Positions 12,459 through 21,822 are shown, counted from the stretch's first letter. The stretch is DNA of 64,000 nucleotides from Pseudomonas poae (GCF_001439785.1 NZ_JYLI01000004.1:310001-374000), one strand, 5' to 3'. Numbers and translations: made by a program. Notes: generated from the letters alone by a model not told the origin.

Positions 12459-13526
12459 TCATTTTTTCAGCAGCCCGATCACGCCCTTGGGCAGGTACAG
12501 GGTGACGATGATGAACAGCGCCCCGAGGAAGAACAGCCAGTATTCCGGGAAGGCCACGGTGAACCAGCTCTTCATGCCATTGACCACGCCGGCGCCGAGC
12601 AACGGCCCGATCAGCGTGCCGCGTCCGCCCAGCACCACCCACACGGCGGCTTCAATCGAGTTGGTCGGCGACATTTCGCTGGGGTTGATGATGCCCACCT
12701 GCGGCACATACAACGCGCCGGCCAGGCCGCACAACACCGCGCTCAACACCCACACGAACAGCTTGAAACCGCGCGGGTCGTAGCCGCAGAACATCAGACG
12801 GTTTTCGGCATCGCGCAGGGCGGTCAGCACCCGGCCGAACTTGCTCTGCGCCAGGCGCCAGCCGATGTACAGGCTGGCGATCAGCAGCAGCACGGTGCTG
12901 ATGAACAGCACCGCGCGGGTGCCGGGCTCGGTGATGCCGAACCCGAGGATGCTGCGGAAATTGGTAAAGCCGTTATTGCCGCCAAAGCCGGTCTCGTTGC
13001 GAAAGAACAACAGCATTCCGGCAAAGGTCAGCGCCTGGGTCATGATCGAGAAATACACGCCCTTGATGCGCGAGCGAAACGCGAAGAAGCCGAACACCAG
13101 CGCGAGCAGTCCGGGCGCCAGCACCACCAGGCACAGGGCCCAGAGGAAGTGATTGGTGCCGACCCAATACCAGGGCAATTGGGTCCACGACAAAAAGGTC
13201 ATGAACGCCGGCAGTTCATCGCCAGCGGCCTGGCGCATCAGGTACATGCCCATGGCATAACCGCCCAGCGCAAAAAACAAACCGTGACCGAGGGACAGCA
13301 TCCCTGCGTAGCCCCACACCAGGTCCAGCGCCAGGGCGACAATGGCGTAGCAGAGAATCTTGCCCACCAGCGTCAGGGTGTAGGCCGACACATGCAGCGC
13401 GTTATCGGCAGGCAAAAGCGACAGTAGCGGCAGCGCCAGCAGCACAGCGAGGATCACTGCACCGACGGCAATCGTCACTCTGGGGCCGGCCTTTTGCGTG
13501 GCCGTGAGCATCAATGGCTGGTTCAT
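12459..13526 (-). CDS. urtC: Urea ABC transporter, permease UrtC
   Basis: This 355-residue LivM-type inner-membrane permease is strongly hydrophobic, with about eight to ten membrane segments, and has the family stretch WGYAGMLSLGHGLFFALGGY. The ATG at 13526 shares one base with the urtB stop (TGATG), indicating coupling. Confidence 0.95.
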   Translation of the reverse strand: MNQPLMLTATQKAGPRVTIAVGAVILAVLLALPLLSLLPADNALHVSAYTLTLVGKILCYAIVALALDLVWGYAGMLSLGHGLFFALGGYAMGMYLMRQAAGDELPAFMTFLSWTQLPWYWVGTNHFLWALCLVVLAPGLLALVFGFFAFRSRIKGVYFSIMTQALTFAGMLLFFRNETGFGGNNGFTNFRSILGFGITEPGTRAVLFISTVLLLIASLYIGWRLAQSKFGRVLTALRDAENRLMFCGYDPRGFKLFVWVLSAVLCGLAGALYVPQVGIINPSEMSPTNSIEAAVWVVLGGRGTLIGPLLGAGVVNGMKSWFTVAFPEYWLFFLGALFIIVTLYLPKGVIGLLKK

Positions 13527-15028
13527 CAGTCGATCACCCGTCCTTTCAGTGCGAAGAGTCCCTGCGGACGTTTCTGGATAAACAGAATGATCAGCGCGAG
13601 GATCAGGATTTTTCCCAGCACGGCGCCGATCTGCGGTTCCAGAATCTTGTTGGCGATGCCCAGGCCAAACGCGGCCATGACGCTGCCGGCCAACTGGCCG
13701 ACGCCGCCCAATACCACCACCAGGAACGAGTCGATGATGTAGCTCTGGCCCAGGTCGGGGCCGACGTTGCCGATTTGACTCAGCGCTACGCCGCCCAGGC
13801 CTGCGATGCCCGAGCCGAGGCCAAAGGCGAGCATGTCCACGCGCCCGGTGGGCACGCCGCAGCAAGCGGCCATGTTGCGGTTCTGGGTGACGGCGCGCAC
13901 GTTGAGGCCCAGGCGCGTCTTGTTCAGCAGCAGCCAGGTCAGCACCACCACGAACAGCGCGAAGGCGATGATCACGATGCGGTTGTAAGGCAGCACCAGG
14001 TTGGGTAGCACCTGGATGCCGCCCGACAACCACTCCGGGTTCGACACTTCGACGTTCTGCGCGCCGAACACCAGGCGCACCAGTTGGATCAGCATCAGGC
14101 TGATGCCCCAGGTGGCGAGCAGGGTTTCCAGCGGGCGGCCATAGAGGTGACGAATCACCGTGCGCTCCAGCGCCATGCCGATGCAGGCGGTGACGAAGAA
14201 TGCCACCGGCAGCGCAATCAGCGGATAGAACTCAATGGCGGCGGGCACGCAGCGCTGCATCAGCAACTGCACCACATAGGTGGAGTACGCGCCGAGCATC
14301 AGCATTTCGCCGTGGGCCATGTTGATCACGCCGAGCAGGCCGAAGGTGATCGCCAGCCCCAGCGCGGCCAGCAGCAGGATCGAGCCCAGGGACATGCCGC
14401 TGAAGGCCTGGCCGAGAATCTCGCCGACCATCAGCTTGCGTTTGACCTGGGCCAGGCTGGTCTCGGCGGCGGTGTGCACGGCGGCATCGGTTTCCACGCC
14501 GGGGGCGAGCAATGCTTCAAGGCGGGTACGGGCCAGCGGGTCGCCGGTGCCGCCGAGCAGGCGCACGGCGGCCAGGCGCACCACCGGGTCGCTGTCGACC
14601 AGTTGCAGGTTGGCCAGGGCCAGGCTGAGAGCGGTGTGCACGTTCTCGTCGGTCTCGGCGGCGACCTGCTGGTCGAGGAATTTGAGTTGCGCAGGCACGG
14701 CGCTTTTTTGCAGGGTACGGGCGGCCGCCAGGCGCAGCTTGGGGTCGGCGGCGAGCAATTGCTGGCTGGCCTGTACGTTGTCGATCAGGCCGCGCAGGCG
14801 GTTGTTCAGGCGCACGGTTCTGGTTTCGCCGTTGAGGGTGAGCTGGCCTTGTTGCAGGGCGTCGACCAACTCGATGCGCGCCGGGTCAGGCTGGGCGGCC
14901 CAGTTCTGCAGCAGCTTGGCTTGCTGCATCGGGTTAGCGTTGATGAAGTCTTCGGCGTCGCTGGCGTGTGCGGCGAGGGGCAGCCACAGCAGGGCGGCGA
15001 ATATAAGGCGGTGCAGGGCAGTGGGCAT
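13526..15028 (-). CDS. urtB: Urea ABC transporter, permease UrtB
   Basis: This is a 500-residue LivH-type permease. The first 22 residues are a signal peptide (ending AAHASDA). An extracytoplasmic region of about 170 residues with HEAT-like helices follows (VRLAAVRLLGGTGDPLAR), then the permease proper from about residue 205 (GLLGVINMAHGEMLMLGAY). The long N-terminal extension is normal for proteobacterial UrtB. Confidence 0.95.
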   Translation of the reverse strand: MPTALHRLIFAALLWLPLAAHASDAEDFINANPMQQAKLLQNWAAQPDPARIELVDALQQGQLTLNGETRTVRLNNRLRGLIDNVQASQQLLAADPKLRLAAARTLQKSAVPAQLKFLDQQVAAETDENVHTALSLALANLQLVDSDPVVRLAAVRLLGGTGDPLARTRLEALLAPGVETDAAVHTAAETSLAQVKRKLMVGEILGQAFSGMSLGSILLLAALGLAITFGLLGVINMAHGEMLMLGAYSTYVVQLLMQRCVPAAIEFYPLIALPVAFFVTACIGMALERTVIRHLYGRPLETLLATWGISLMLIQLVRLVFGAQNVEVSNPEWLSGGIQVLPNLVLPYNRIVIIAFALFVVVLTWLLLNKTRLGLNVRAVTQNRNMAACCGVPTGRVDMLAFGLGSGIAGLGGVALSQIGNVGPDLGQSYIIDSFLVVVLGGVGQLAGSVMAAFGLGIANKILEPQIGAVLGKILILALIILFIQKRPQGLFALKGRVID

Positions 15029-15053
15029 AGTCTTGGGCCTTGCTCGAACAAAT

Positions 15054-15130
15054 GTGGGAGCTGGCTTGCCTGCGATAGCGGTGCATCAGACCGACCGAGG
15101 TGTCTGCATCGCAGGCAAGCCAGCTCCCAC
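15054..15130. repeat. REP pair (inverted) between urtA and urtB
   Basis: Inverted cores gtgggagctggcttgcctgc start at 15054 and end, as the complement, at 15130. In the transcript this hairpin separates the abundant binding-protein message (urtA) from the membrane components. Confidence 0.85.
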
Positions 15131-15152
15131 AGGGTTGGGAACGATCGGCGGC

Positions 15153-16418
15153 TTAGTTGCTCTTCACCGCGTGATCCGGCTTCTTGTCATTGCCCGGAAT
15201 GTAAGGGCTCCACGGTTGCGCGCGGATCGGCTCTTCGGTCTGCCACACCACCTGGAACTGCCCGTCGGCCTGGATCTCGCCGATCATCACCGGCTTGTGC
15301 AGGTGGTGGTTGGTCTTGTCCATGGTAAGGGTGAAGCCGGACGGCGCGGCGAAGGTCTGGCCAGCCAGGGCTTCACGCACTTTGTCGACATCGGTGGATT
15401 TGGCTTTCTCCGCCGCTTGCGCCCACATGTGGATACCCACGTAGGTGGCTTCCATCGGGTCGTTGGTCACGGCTTTGTCGGCGCCCGGCAGATTGTGTTT
15501 CTTCGCGTAGGCTTTCCAGTCGGCCACGAATTTCTTGTTCACCGGGTTCTCCACCGACTGGAAGTAGTTCCAGGCGGCGAGGTTGCCCACCAGCGGCTTG
15601 GTGTCGATGCCGCGCAGTTCTTCTTCACCCACCGAGAACGCCACCACCGGTACGTCGGTGGCTTTCAGGCCCTGGTTGGCCAGCTCTTTGTAGAACGGCA
15701 CGTTGGAGTCGCCGTTGACGGTGGAGATCACAGCGGTCTTGCCGCCTGCGGAGAATTTCTTGATGTTGGCGACGATGGTCTGGTAGTCGGCATGGCCGAA
15801 CGGGGTGTAGACCTCTTCGATGTCTTTATCCGCTACGCCTTTGGAGTGCAGGAACGAACGCAGGATTTTGTTGGTGGTGCGCGGGTACACGTAGTCGGTG
15901 CCCAGCAGGAAGAAGCGCTTGGCGCTGCCGCCTTCTTCGCTCATCAGGTATTCCACTGCCGGGATCGCTTGCTGGTTGGGCGCCGCACCGGTGTAGAACA
16001 CGTTCGGCGACATCTCTTCGCCTTCGTATTGCACCGGGTAGAACAGCAGGCCGTTGAGTTCTTCGAACACCGGCAACACCGATTTGCGCGATACCGAGGT
16101 CCAGCAGCCGAACACCACGGCGACCTTGTCTTGGGTCAGCAACTGGCGGCCTTTCTCGGCGAACAGCGGCCAGTTCGACGCAGGGTCCACCACTACCGGC
16201 TCCAGCATCTTGCCGTTCACGCCGCCCTTGGCGTTGATCTCGTCGATGGTCATCAGCGCCATGTCTTTGAGCGAGGTCTCGGAGATGGCCATGGTGCCCG
16301 ACAACGAGTGCAGGATGCCGACCTTGATGGTCTCGGCGGCTTGCACGGTCCAGGTCAGGCCCATGGCGACGATGGAGGCGGAAAGAGTGAAAGCCTTGAT
16401 CAAGCTGCGACGCTTCAT
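15153..16418 (-). CDS. urtA: Urea ABC transporter, periplasmic binding protein UrtA
   Basis: This 421-residue receptor of the branched-chain amino acid / urea type (peripla_BP fold) has a signal peptide (KRRSLIKAFTLSASIVAMG ... VQAAE). The mature protein begins TIKVGILHSLSGTMAISE, characteristic of UrtA and the related amide receptors. It is the first gene of the urt-ure unit, and its ATG at 16418 lies about 50 bases after a sigma-54 promoter. Confidence 0.96.
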   Translation of the reverse strand: MKRRSLIKAFTLSASIVAMGLTWTVQAAETIKVGILHSLSGTMAISETSLKDMALMTIDEINAKGGVNGKMLEPVVVDPASNWPLFAEKGRQLLTQDKVAVVFGCWTSVSRKSVLPVFEELNGLLFYPVQYEGEEMSPNVFYTGAAPNQQAIPAVEYLMSEEGGSAKRFFLLGTDYVYPRTTNKILRSFLHSKGVADKDIEEVYTPFGHADYQTIVANIKKFSAGGKTAVISTVNGDSNVPFYKELANQGLKATDVPVVAFSVGEEELRGIDTKPLVGNLAAWNYFQSVENPVNKKFVADWKAYAKKHNLPGADKAVTNDPMEATYVGIHMWAQAAEKAKSTDVDKVREALAGQTFAAPSGFTLTMDKTNHHLHKPVMIGEIQADGQFQVVWQTEEPIRAQPWSPYIPGNDKKPDHAVKSN

Positions 16419-16470
16419 GGTGCGATCTCCGAAGACTCATGGTGTTGTAAGGGGCAGATGCAGGAGGCTT

Positions 16471-16486
16471 TGCAAGGGGTGTGCCT
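16471..16486 (-). promoter_or_regulatory. Sigma-54 (-24/-12) promoter of urtA
   Basis: On the minus strand the bases read aGGCAC-acccc-TTGCa. They differ from the consensus TGGCACGNNNNTTGCW only at the first T and the base after GGCAC. GG and GC keep the required 10-base spacing. The predicted start site is near 16460, about 40 bases before urtA. This fits NtrC control of urea uptake under nitrogen limitation; I could not identify a convincing NtrC site. Confidence 0.8.
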
Positions 16487-16578
16487 AGTCGCATAACCGC
16501 CCGCGGCCCTTGCCCGGCTCGAATGCAGGGCAGCGCCGCGCACCACAAACGGGCGAGTGGCGCAGGCGGTGCGCTCAG

Positions 16579-16625
16579 GCGCGCCACAATGGCGCGCACT
16601 CGCTATGTAGCGACTGGCGCGCGCC
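16579..16625. other. Cluster of GC-rich hairpins between ABC permease and urtA
   Basis: The 282-base gap 16419-16700 contains no gene. Within it lie GCGCGCCA-caa-TGGCGCGC (16579-16597), TCGCTA-tg-TAGCGA (16600-16613) and the self-complementary GGCGCGCGCC (16616-16625). They may terminate the permease transcript, although no T run follows, or insulate the urtA promoter. Confidence 0.45.
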
Positions 16626-16700
16626 GGTTGGGTGGACAGTAGGGGGGATCTTCCATGCCATGGTGGCGTGGACGGCGGACCGCGAGTACGGGGGGAGGCC

Positions 16701-17711
16701 CTAACGCTTGCGCATCAAGCCGATAAAGAACAGCCCGCCAATCGCCGCCGTGGCCACGCCAATCGGCAGGTCCTCGGGGGCGATCAGGGTGCGTGCGGCC
16801 ACGTCCACCCACACCAGAAACAGGCTGCCCAGCAGTGCGCACACCGGTAGCAGGCGGCGATGCTCGGCGCCTACCAGACGCCGCGCGATATGCGGCACCA
16901 TCAGCCCGACAAAGCCGATGGAGCCGCTGATGGCCACCAGCACGCCGGTCATCAGCGAGGCCACCAGAAACACCTTCAGGCGCACCGTGCGTGCGTTGAG
17001 GCCCAGGGTCACGGCGGTCTGTTCGCCGGCCATCAGCGCGTTCAGCGGCCGGGCCATGCCCAGCAGAATCAGCAGGCCCAGCAGCACCGTGGCGGCGGGA
17101 ATCGCCAGCAGCTCCCAGCGCGCCAAACCGAGGCCGCCGAGCATCCAGAACATCACCGCCGACGCCGCGCGGTGGTCGCCCATGAACAGCAGCAAATTGG
17201 CGGCGGCCATCATCACAAAGGACACCGCCACGCCGCACAGCAACAGGCGATCACTCTCCAGACGGCCATTGCGACTGGCCACCGCCAGCACCACCAGCAT
17301 GCTCGCCAGCGCGCCGATGAACGCTGCGATGGGCAGAGTCAGCAAACCGATGATTTCCCCCACATGCAGCACCACGATCACCGCGCCCAGCGTGGCGCCC
17401 GAGGTCACGCCGAGCAGGTGCGGGTCGGCCAGTGGGTTGCGCGTGACCGCCTGCAACACCGCGCCGATCAGCGCCAGGCCCGCGCCCACCAATGCGCCGA
17501 GCAACATGCGCGGCACGCGAATCAGCCAGACAATATGTTCCTGCCCGGACGGCCAGTTCACCTCGCCGAATCCAAAGGCCTTGTGCAGCAGGATGCGCCA
17601 CACCACGTCCACCGGCACCCGCGCCGGGCCAAAGCCCAGCGAGACCACGCAGGACACCAGCAACAGCGCGCCGAGTGCGGCGAGCAACAGGGCGTAGCGA
17701 CGGCTGATCAT
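16701..17711 (-). CDS. FecCD-type ABC transporter permease
   Basis: This 336-residue inner-membrane permease of the iron-siderophore / cobalamin / metal-chelate class has about nine to ten hydrophobic segments and the family stretches RVPRMLLGALVGAGLALIGA, NPLADPHLLGVTSGA and GSIGFVGLMVPHIARR. Its start overlaps the stop of the binding-protein gene (ATGA). It is the last of three ABC genes downstream of a TonB-dependent receptor. The order matches P. aeruginosa PA2911-PA2914, where the set responds to zinc starvation. Confidence 0.92.
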   Translation of the reverse strand: MISRRYALLLAALGALLLVSCVVSLGFGPARVPVDVVWRILLHKAFGFGEVNWPSGQEHIVWLIRVPRMLLGALVGAGLALIGAVLQAVTRNPLADPHLLGVTSGATLGAVIVVLHVGEIIGLLTLPIAAFIGALASMLVVLAVASRNGRLESDRLLLCGVAVSFVMMAAANLLLFMGDHRAASAVMFWMLGGLGLARWELLAIPAATVLLGLLILLGMARPLNALMAGEQTAVTLGLNARTVRLKVFLVASLMTGVLVAISGSIGFVGLMVPHIARRLVGAEHRRLLPVCALLGSLFLVWVDVAARTLIAPEDLPIGVATAAIGGLFFIGLMRKR

Positions 17712-18655
17712 TCGCCGTGAAACCCCTTTGCCAGGGTTTCCACTGCCTGCACGTTGTCGATGCCCGGCGTGGCCTGCACGTACGGAATCACGATAAAGCG
17801 CTGGTTCTTGATCGCGTCCACCCCTTGCAGCGCGGGATTATTGAGCAGGAATTGCTCCTTCTGGTCGGCCGTGACTTCGCTGTAGTCGACGATCACGATC
17901 ACCTGGGGATTGCGCTCCACCACGGTTTCCCAGTTGATCCGGGTCCAGCTGGCGTCGACGTCGTCGAGGATATTGCGCCCGCCGGCGGCGGCGATCAGCG
18001 CCTGCGGCATGCCCAGGCGCCCGGAGGTCATGGCGCGGTCTTCGCCGCTGTCGTAGAGGAATACCCGGGGTTTGTCGGCGGGCAGGTCTTTTTGCACCTC
18101 GGCGATCTGCGCCTGCATCTGTGCGATCAGCCCATTGGCGCGGTCCTGCACGTCGAAGATCTTGCCCAGGTTGCGCAGGTCGTTGTAGGTGTCGTCCAGC
18201 GTCGCCGCCTTGCGTTTCATCACGAACGCGCAGGACTCGGTCAGCTCGTACACGTTGATGCCCAGGGGTTGCAGGGTGGCGGGCGTGAGGTCACCGCCCA
18301 CGCGCATGCCGTAGTCCCAGCCGGCGAAGAAGAAATCCACGTTGGCGTTGAGCAGGGTTTCCACCGACGGATACTTGCTCGCCAGTTCCGGCAGGCCGTC
18401 GAGGATCGCGGACATCTCGGGAGTGACCGACTTCCAGCCAGTGACGCCGCTGTAGCCGGCCATGCGCGACTTCAAGCCCAGGGCGAGCATCATCTGGGTC
18501 ATGTTGATGTCATGGCTGACGGCGTGCTGCGGCGCTTCCTGGAAGGTCACGTTGCGGTTGCAGCTCTTGATGGTCACCGGGTAATGGGTGGCCTCGGCGA
18601 ACGCCTGGGCGGTGCCGAACAGCAGGGCGAGAGACAGCAGGGAGCGCAGGATCAT
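17708..18655 (-). CDS. Periplasmic metal-chelate binding protein (class III)
   Basis: This 315-residue BtuF/FecB-like receptor has a cleavable signal peptide (ending AQAFAEA, no lipobox). The two-lobed fold is suggested by DINMTQMMLALGLKSRMAGYSGV near the N-terminus and NPQVIVIVDY near residue 250. The ligand cannot be told from sequence: zinc chelate, cobalt/corrinoid or a siderophore are all possible. Its start overlaps the ATPase stop (ATGA). Confidence 0.88.
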   Translation of the reverse strand: MILRSLLSLALLFGTAQAFAEATHYPVTIKSCNRNVTFQEAPQHAVSHDINMTQMMLALGLKSRMAGYSGVTGWKSVTPEMSAILDGLPELASKYPSVETLLNANVDFFFAGWDYGMRVGGDLTPATLQPLGINVYELTESCAFVMKRKAATLDDTYNDLRNLGKIFDVQDRANGLIAQMQAQIAEVQKDLPADKPRVFLYDSGEDRAMTSGRLGMPQALIAAAGGRNILDDVDASWTRINWETVVERNPQVIVIVDYSEVTADQKEQFLLNNPALQGVDAIKNQRFIVIPYVQATPGIDNVQAVETLAKGFHGE

Positions 18656-19440
18656 GGTTGAGTTATCCAGGTGATTCGGGGGTAGCCGGACAAGGGATGA
18701 GTGTCGATCAGTGCCTGCACGCCAAACACGTCGTGCAGCAGTTCGGCGGTGAGGACTTCATGGGGCGTGCCGCTGGCGATGATGCGGCCGTGATCGATCA
18801 CGTACAGGCGATCACAGAACGCGGCGGCCAGGTTCAGGTCGTGGATACTGGCCAGGGTGCCGATGTTCAGGCGCTTGACCAGGCGCAACAGCTCCAGTTG
18901 GTAACGCGGGTCGAGGTGGTTGGTCGGCTCGTCGAGAATCAGCAGGTGCGGCTCCTGGGCCAGGGCACGGGCGAGGATGACGCGCTGCTTTTCGCCGCCG
19001 GAGAGGGTGGCGAAGGCGTGGTCTTCGAAGCCGCTCATGCCGACCGATTCGAGCATGCTGCACACCAACTGCCGGTCGTGCACGGTATCGCCGTCGAACA
19101 GGCCCTTGTGGGGCGTGCGGCCCATGGCGACCACTTCGTCGACGCGCAGGCCGAAGGCATCGGGGAATTCCTGCAGCACCACGGCGATGCGTCGCGCGCA
19201 CCACTTGGCGCTTTGCTGCCACACGTTCTGGTGCTGCAGCAGCACGTCGCCCTGGTCTGGTTTGCTGAAGCGGTAGGCGCAGCGCAGCAGACTGGTCTTG
19301 CCGCTGCCATTGGGACCGATCAGCCCCACGAACTCACCGGCGGCGACATGCAGGCTGGCGTCGCACAGGTGGAACTGATGATGACAGCTGCCATGGTCCC
19401 TTGGGGTCCAGGTGAGGTGGGCGAGGCTCAGTGCGGTCAT
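18652..19440 (-). CDS. FecE-type ABC transporter ATP-binding protein
   Basis: This 262-residue ATPase has Walker A GPNGSGKTSLL, signature TLSGGEKQRVILARALAQ and Walker B HLLILDEPTNHLD. It is the energy subunit for the adjacent FecCD-like permease. The ATG at 19440 (MTALSLAHLTW) begins just before the first beta strand; the longer upstream frame runs through a repeat and is unlikely to be translated. Confidence 0.92.
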   Translation of the reverse strand: MTALSLAHLTWTPRDHGSCHHQFHLCDASLHVAAGEFVGLIGPNGSGKTSLLRCAYRFSKPDQGDVLLQHQNVWQQSAKWCARRIAVVLQEFPDAFGLRVDEVVAMGRTPHKGLFDGDTVHDRQLVCSMLESVGMSGFEDHAFATLSGGEKQRVILARALAQEPHLLILDEPTNHLDPRYQLELLRLVKRLNIGTLASIHDLNLAAAFCDRLYVIDHGRIIASGTPHEVLTAELLHDVFGVQALIDTHPLSGYPRITWITQP

Positions 19441-19469
19441 GGTTTTCTCTGGTGCAAGGCCGATCAAAT

Positions 19470-19546
19470 GTGGGCGCTGGCTTGCCTGCGATAGCGGTGC
19501 ATCAGACTGACCGAGGTGTCCGCATCGCCGGCAAGCCGGTTCCCAC
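19470..19546. repeat. REP pair (inverted, diverged) between receptor and ABC genes
   Basis: A diverged copy (gtgggcgctggcttgcctgc) at 19470 is paired with an inverted, more diverged copy ending at 19546. Its middle segment is almost identical to that of the element at 15054-15130 (agcggtgcatcagac). Confidence 0.8.
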
Positions 19547-19565
19547 AGGGGGTGTGTTGTGGCGG

Positions 19566-21674
19566 TTAGAAGGTGTAGTCCGCCGTGACAAGCAGGGAGC
19601 GTGGCTCGCCGAGGATCCACTGTTGGCCGTCGTTGTACTGGCTGACGGCGTAGGTGCGGTCGAGCAGGTTGTTCAGTTGCAGGCCCAGCGTCGTGTCGCG
19701 CAGCGCTTTCCATGACACGCTGGCGTCCACCACGGTGTAGCTCGGCAGTTCGTTCTGGTTGGCCATGTCGGCATAACGCGCGTCGACATACCGCACGCCG
19801 GCACCGGCGCGGATGTTATCGCTCAAGGCCTTGCTCAGCCACAGGTTGGCGGTGCGGCGCGGCACGTCCACCGGGCGGTTGCCGTCGCGCGATACCTGCA
19901 CGCCGCCGACGTCCTGCTGGAAGTCGTCGTACTGCGCACGAACGAGGGCGGCGTTGGCTTGCAATTGCCAGGCATTGGGCAGTTGCAGGTCGAGGCTGGC
20001 TTCCAGGCCGCTGGAGGATTGCTGGCCGACTTGCTGCTTGAGGTTCGGGTTGCCCGGAACGTCGGTCAGCAGCTTCTTTTTCACGATGTGGTAGGCCGCC
20101 AGGGTCCAGTCGCCACGTCCGTTCCAGAATGCTTGCTTGATGCCGATTTCGCTTTGTCTGGCCGTGGACAGGTCGAACTGCTGCTGGCCCGGGCTCAGTG
20201 AGATCAGGCCGCCGACGCCGTCGGTGCTGGTGGCGTACTGGCCGTAGACCGAGGTGTCCGGCGTGATCGCATACACCAGTCCGGCCTTCCAGTTGTTGCC
20301 GGTAAGGGTTCTGCTTGTTTGGCTGCCATCGCGCAAGTCATCGCGATCGACATGGGCGTAGTCGCGGCGAATGCCGGTGACCAGTGCAAGCTGGTCGGTG
20401 AGCTGCAGGCGGTTCTCGGCAAAACCTGCGACGGTTTTAGTGGTGGTGGCAAACAGCGGTTTGAACGGATCGGCGCTGGCGAACGGCCCCGGTTGCGGGT
20501 GGTTCACGTCGATGGGCTGGCCGTTGGCAAAGGTGTCGTCAAACGGCGAGTTGCTGGCCAGGCGAAAGCGGATGCGGTTGTACTCAATGCCGGTCACGGT
20601 CTGGCTGTCGAGACCGAACAGTGCGTGCTTGAAGGTGAAGGTCTGGCGATCACCCACCTGTTCCTGATTGTGCTTGATGCCGAAGTTGCCGCTGCGGGTG
20701 AGTTGGCCGTTGGTGAAGTTGTAGTTCTCGGCGTTCTGCCAGCGGCGCTGGTTTTTCAGGTAGAACAACTCGTTGGTGGCGCTGACGTTGTCGCTGATCT
20801 GCCACTCGCTGGTCAGGCGCGTCCACTGGTCGTTGTAGTGCTGTGTGTCATTGCTGACGTTGTAGTTCCTGTCGCGCAGGCCCTTGTGCAACTGGCCATT
20901 GATCAACGGGGTGCCGAAGTAGTTTTGCGGTTGCTGGTCGCCGTAGTCGCTGGCGAGGGTAAAACTCAGGGTGTCCGCCGCCTGCCAGCGCAGGGCTCCG
21001 CTGACGAAGTCGCTGGCCGAGTCGCCACGGTCGATGAAGCCGTTGCTGCGCAGGCGGTTGAGGTTGAGGCGGTAGCTCAGCGTGTCGGTCAGTGAGCCGC
21101 CGCTGTCGAGGGCTTGCTGTTGGCGGTCGTAGGAGCCATAGCCAAGGCGCACATGGTTTTCGATTTCGCCTTCGAACGGCTTTTTCGGCACGGTATTGAT
21201 CACCGCGCCGGTGGCGCCTTCGCCGTACAGCACTGAGGCCGGGCCGCGCAGCACGTCCACGCGTTCCACCGACCAAGTGTCCACCGGGAAGGTCGAGGTG
21301 CCCATGCCTATGTACATGCGGTTGCCGTCGTACAGCTGCATCACCGAACCCTGGCCGGTAAAACCACGGGCCGACAACGAGGTGCCGCCGTCGCCCGGTG
21401 AGCCTGTGCGGCTGATGCCGGTGGCGCGGGAGATGGCGTCCTGCACACTGGCATCGCCACGCTGGCGAATCTGCGTGCCGGTCTGGCTTTCGACACTGCC
21501 CGGGGTTTGCAGGGCGGTGAGGTTGAGGCGCGAGCCGGCGGTGGTCGGGGTGTTCAGGTCGACGCGTTCGTCATCCACGGCGGGCGCGGTGACGGGGCTG
21601 GCGGGCAGGGTCAGGGCCTGGGCGCTGTTGTGCAAGGCGAGCAGGCACAGGCCGGACGCTAGGTACTTGTTCAT
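19566..21674 (-). CDS. TonB-dependent outer-membrane receptor
   Basis: This 702-residue protein has a signal peptide (to NSAQA), a plug domain (about 45-165: RQRGDASVQDAISRATGI, VERVDVLRGPASVLYGEGATGAVIN) and a beta barrel ending in the usual aromatic residue (VTADYTF). Plug and barrel are of the siderophore-receptor type. No classic TonB box is obvious. The ABC genes downstream and the Zur-like site upstream suggest uptake of a zinc (or cobalt) chelate; an iron siderophore cannot be excluded. Start at 21674; the frame extends to 21755, through the Zur-like palindrome. Confidence 0.9.
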   Translation of the reverse strand: MNKYLASGLCLLALHNSAQALTLPASPVTAPAVDDERVDLNTPTTAGSRLNLTALQTPGSVESQTGTQIRQRGDASVQDAISRATGISRTGSPGDGGTSLSARGFTGQGSVMQLYDGNRMYIGMGTSTFPVDTWSVERVDVLRGPASVLYGEGATGAVINTVPKKPFEGEIENHVRLGYGSYDRQQQALDSGGSLTDTLSYRLNLNRLRSNGFIDRGDSASDFVSGALRWQAADTLSFTLASDYGDQQPQNYFGTPLINGQLHKGLRDRNYNVSNDTQHYNDQWTRLTSEWQISDNVSATNELFYLKNQRRWQNAENYNFTNGQLTRSGNFGIKHNQEQVGDRQTFTFKHALFGLDSQTVTGIEYNRIRFRLASNSPFDDTFANGQPIDVNHPQPGPFASADPFKPLFATTTKTVAGFAENRLQLTDQLALVTGIRRDYAHVDRDDLRDGSQTSRTLTGNNWKAGLVYAITPDTSVYGQYATSTDGVGGLISLSPGQQQFDLSTARQSEIGIKQAFWNGRGDWTLAAYHIVKKKLLTDVPGNPNLKQQVGQQSSSGLEASLDLQLPNAWQLQANAALVRAQYDDFQQDVGGVQVSRDGNRPVDVPRRTANLWLSKALSDNIRAGAGVRYVDARYADMANQNELPSYTVVDASVSWKALRDTTLGLQLNNLLDRTYAVSQYNDGQQWILGEPRSLLVTADYTF

Positions 21675-21736
21675 CGGTCGATCAGTCTTCCTGGGGTGTG
21701 CTCGCCGCAGTGCGCGGCGAGCAACGATAACGCACA

Positions 21737-21757
21737 AAGTGTTATAAGTTAACACTT
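21737..21757. promoter_or_regulatory. Candidate Zur box upstream of the TonB receptor
   Basis: The 21 bases AAGTGTTATAAGTTAACACT plus a final T form perfect 8-base arms around a 5-base centre. The inner 15 bases match the Zur core TGTTATA-N-TATAACA at 12 of 14 fixed positions. It lies 63 bases before the receptor ATG, between it and the PepSY gene, where an operator would act. It does not resemble a Fur box. Confidence 0.65.
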
Positions 21758-21822
21758 ATCGGCTGCGTGACTAAGGTTCGAGCAGCCTACACAAGCCTTG
21801 TGGCGTGGGCATCTCGCCGGAT

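Noticed and set aside
14280..16496. A 738-codon frame opposite urtA and urtB
   Set aside because: It spans two real genes and the REP pair between them on the other strand; no ribosome site or domain supports it.
21737..21757. Fur box before the TonB receptor
   Set aside because: The palindrome does not fit the GATAAT-based Fur consensus; the Zur core fits much better.
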